A DNA stretch of 64,000 bases from Porticoccaceae bacterium (GTDB taxonomy: Bacteria > Pseudomonadota > Gammaproteobacteria > Pseudomonadales > Porticoccaceae), in assembly GCA_021773435.1 (NCBI GenBank), contig JAJFKC010000036.1, positions 1 through 64,000 on the forward strand. The letters are read 5' to 3'. How positions within the stretch are numbered: position 1 is the first letter of the stretch; each line of letters opens with the position of its first letter. The position numbers and the translations under genes were made by a program. Below, in pieces: positions 62,413 through 64,000 of this stretch. The notes below the pieces were generated by a model that ran no database searches, was not told where the DNA came from, and saw nothing but the letters and a program-made list of their open reading frames with translations.

Positions 62413-62440
62413 AAAGGCCAGGGCTTCCCTGGCCTTTTTT
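62413..62440 (+). terminator. Intrinsic terminator after coxC
   Basis: AAAGGCCAGGG (62413-62423), CTT loop, CCCTGGCCTTT (62427-62437) with a T-run to 62440: an 11-bp perfect stem. The A-run on its left allows it to act on the convergent DUF2909 gene too, though less strongly. Confidence 0.95.
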
Positions 62441-62462
62441 GTCATTACCTATGCTGTATGGC

Positions 62463-62744
62463 CTATTGGTTTGCAGGGTTTTGAGGTGGATTGTGGGCTG
62501 GCTGTTGCGAGATAGCTCCCGGGTGTAATTTTCTGTCCCAGGGTGCCTGGCTAGATAACTGGCCTGTGTAAAACCCGTAAAATACGGTGGCGATTAACAG
62601 CGTGGCAAAAGTAATGCGAATACCCAGCGCGTATAGAATCCGCTTCCTGGGGTTGCCAACATCTTTCATTAAAAACACCAGAGCGCTGCTGAGGCTAATA
62701 AGTACGCCAACGAATAGAAACACAATGATCGCTTTGAGTAACAT
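62463..62744 (-). CDS. DUF2909 family two-helix membrane protein
   Basis: A 93-residue protein with two predicted helices (LLKAIIVFLFVGVLISLSSALVFL and ILYALGIRITFATLLIATVFYGF, given in part) separated by MKDVGNPRKR, then a proline- and glutamine-rich tail. DUF2909 proteins occur in cox clusters of marine gammaproteobacteria; function is unknown. I chose ATG at 62744 behind GGAG (eight bases); longer in-frame starts add a polar, unconvincing N-terminus. It is convergent with coxC and divergent from the SURF1 gene. Confidence 0.88.
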   Translation of the reverse strand: MLLKAIIVFLFVGVLISLSSALVFLMKDVGNPRKRILYALGIRITFATLLIATVFYGFYTGQLSSQAPWDRKLHPGAISQQPAHNPPQNPANQ

Positions 62745-62785
62745 GGCGTATGCTCCACAAGAAAAGAGTTTTGATTTAACCATAG

Positions 62786-63592
62786 ATGGACGATGAGCTG
62801 CAGACTCCACAAACAAATATATTCCAGTGGCAGTGGAACAAGAAAGTACTGTGCTTTGCCGGTATATTTTTGCCCCTGATGGTGTCTTTGGGATTTTGGC
62901 AGTTAGATCGTGCTGAGCAAAAACGCGTCATACTAGAATTACAGCAGCAGCGGGTTGGCGCTACGGTGGTTGATCTAGCAAATGTAGTAAGGGAAACTGA
63001 TAATCAATTTCGAAATGTTGCTACAAATATTGTCGACGATGTACGGGTATTTTTAGTCGATAACAAAGTGCGCCATGGTCGCTCCGGTTATGAGGTTTTG
63101 ATGCCCCTAAGGGTGAGAGTCGGTGACGGGGAGCAGTGGCTGCTGCTTAATCGAGGCTGGCTTCCCGGTGGCTCAGATCGCAGTGCTTTGCCTTCGGTTC
63201 CAGCGTTTAAGCCGGGCATGATTAACGGATACTTGTACCGGAGCCAGGGTAAGGGCATTGTGCTCAAAGCTCAGGTCTGGCCAAAAAATAAATGGCCGCT
63301 GGTTATCCAGTCTATTGATATTGATAAAATATCGGCCCATCTCGGAGTCGATATTTATCCTTATTTACTACGTGTCGTAGCAAATTCGGTGGCAGACAGT
63401 GGTAACACCCCAGGTCAAAGAAGTTCGCTGGAAACAGGCTGGCAGGTAGTGAACGCGCTTCCCGAAAAAAGCGTTGCTTATGCCGTTCAATGGTTTGCGA
63501 TGGCTTTCGCGCTGGTTATCCTCACTATTTTTGCGAGCTCAAATTTGGCAGATGTGCTCAGGGGGCGTAAGCAGGAGACCAATAGTGAGTGA
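62786..63592 (+). CDS. SURF1 family cytochrome oxidase biogenesis protein
   Basis: Membrane protein (268 residues) with two terminal helices: KVLCFAGIFLPLMVSLGFWQLDRAEQKR near the start (the SURF1 signature GFWQLDRAEQKR) and WFAMAFALVILTIFASS near the end, with a periplasmic domain between them containing LLNRGWLPGGSDR. SURF1 assists insertion of heme a into subunit I. It is at the start of a second plus-strand segment of the cox cluster. Confidence 0.93.
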   Translation: MDDELQTPQTNIFQWQWNKKVLCFAGIFLPLMVSLGFWQLDRAEQKRVILELQQQRVGATVVDLANVVRETDNQFRNVATNIVDDVRVFLVDNKVRHGRSGYEVLMPLRVRVGDGEQWLLLNRGWLPGGSDRSALPSVPAFKPGMINGYLYRSQGKGIVLKAQVWPKNKWPLVIQSIDIDKISAHLGVDIYPYLLRVVANSVADSGNTPGQRSSLETGWQVVNALPEKSVAYAVQWFAMAFALVILTIFASSNLADVLRGRKQETNSE

Positions 63593-64000
63593 ATCAAACA
63601 GCAATCGAGGCAAATTTCAGTTGTGGCTTATTATTTTGATGGTCGCTAGCGTCTTTATTGCTGGATTTCTCATGATGCCAGGCAATGAGGAAGACAGGGC
63701 TCGTTTATTGAATTTTCTTGGCACCAGTAATAAAGGGGTGTTATTGAGGCCAATGGTGCCGGTCGCTGGCTTTTCTTTTGAGCAGGATGATAAGCCCTGG
63801 TCGTGGCAGGAGCAAAAGCCTAAGTGGAGGCTGCTGCTACCTATTACAGATGGATGTAATAAGGCTTGTCGAGATATTTTGTATATATCGCGCCAGGTAC
63901 ACATTCGCCTCGATAAAAAATCTCACCGTGTAGAACGGGTTCTGCTTAATCTGGGTTCACCTCTTGATGAAGAAACCCAGGCTTTCCTGCAACGGGAGCA
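63585..64000 (+). CDS. SCO-like / cox-cluster hypothetical protein (partial)
   Basis: Cut by the window end; 138 residues are visible. GTG start overlaps the SURF1 stop by eight bases and sits behind AGGAG. An N-terminal helix (FQLWLIILMVASVFIAGFL) is followed by a periplasmic thioredoxin-like segment with the motif TDGCNKACRDILY, a Cys-x3-Cys placed like the copper-binding CxxxC of SCO1/SenC. The remainder fits the 'cytochrome oxidase assembly' hypothetical that often follows surf1. Copper binding is inference. Confidence 0.8.
   Translation, partial: MSESNSNRGKFQLWLIILMVASVFIAGFLMMPGNEEDRARLLNFLGTSNKGVLLRPMVPVAGFSFEQDDKPWSWQEQKPKWRLLLPITDGCNKACRDILYISRQVHIRLDKKSHRVERVLLNLGSPLDEETQAFLQRE

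Overview
This 64-kb window is the replication-origin neighbourhood of a gammaproteobacterial chromosome. It holds the conserved block gyrB-recF-dnaN-dnaA, mnmE-yidC-yidD-rnpA-rpmH, mnmG-rsmG-parA-parB and atpIBEFHAGDC, followed by glmU-glmS. FabY (a Pseudomonas-type fatty-acid initiation synthase), HexR, a YheV-type ribbon protein and an aerobic cox operon with a cytochrome-c-fused subunit II point to a free-living, respiring marine gammaproteobacterium near the Cellvibrionales/Spongiibacteraceae within Pseudomonadales in the broad sense. That placement is inference from gene content and order. No phage, complete insertion sequence, CRISPR array, rRNA or tRNA gene was seen.

Layout. 1-14 kb is mixed accessory metabolism: ubiA, a FemAB-like acyltransferase, a SYLF lipid-binding protein, a DUF938 methyltransferase, yaaA, an M48-TPR lipoprotein, a luciferase-like monooxygenase, a DUF35/thiolase-like pair, DUF2461, TRAP permeases DctQM and a metallo-beta-lactamase-fold enzyme. 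14.5-19 kb is a plus-strand run glyQ-glyS-gmhB-acyltransferase plus a 54-residue basic protein. 19-30 kb is the minus-strand block from rpmH to gyrB. 30.4-45.7 kb is an uninterrupted plus-strand run mnmG-rsmG-parA-parB-atp-glmU-glmS, ending at an unoccupied Tn7 attachment site. 45.6-57.8 kb is mixed: lipase, hexR, uvrD, an orphan TRAP receptor, a VOC protein, a GlxA-type regulator, fabY, a gamma carbonic anhydrase, a YheV-like protein, an unknown protein and a MATE pump. 58-64 kb is coxB-coxA-ctaG-coxC, a DUF2909 protein, a SURF1 protein and a partial SCO-like protein cut by the window edge.

How it works together. Replication initiation (DnaA, DnaN, RecF, GyrB), segregation (ParA, ParB, two parS sites inside recF), tRNA and rRNA modification (MnmE, MnmG, RsmG), membrane insertion (YidC/YidD) and the FoF1 ATP synthase sit around the origin. 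The rpmH-to-mnmE module lies in the same direction as dnaA instead of divergent from it, so two intergenic regions (dnaA-mnmE and rpmH-mnmG) compete as oriC. Two perfect DnaA boxes favour the first; gene orientation favours the second.

Most of the window is ordinary housekeeping DNA and I found no convincing new multi-gene system. The most unusual signals are non-coding. Degenerate tandem duplications of 8-17 bp recur at gene borders (and in-frame in the dnaA linker). A seven-unit array with a 16-bp period lies between a DUF2461 gene and the TRAP permeases, and a six-unit array precedes atpB. Mutually exclusive hairpins lie upstream of a thiolase-like gene that lacks the usual nucleophilic cysteine. 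A lipase reading frame runs through the Tn7 target into glmS.
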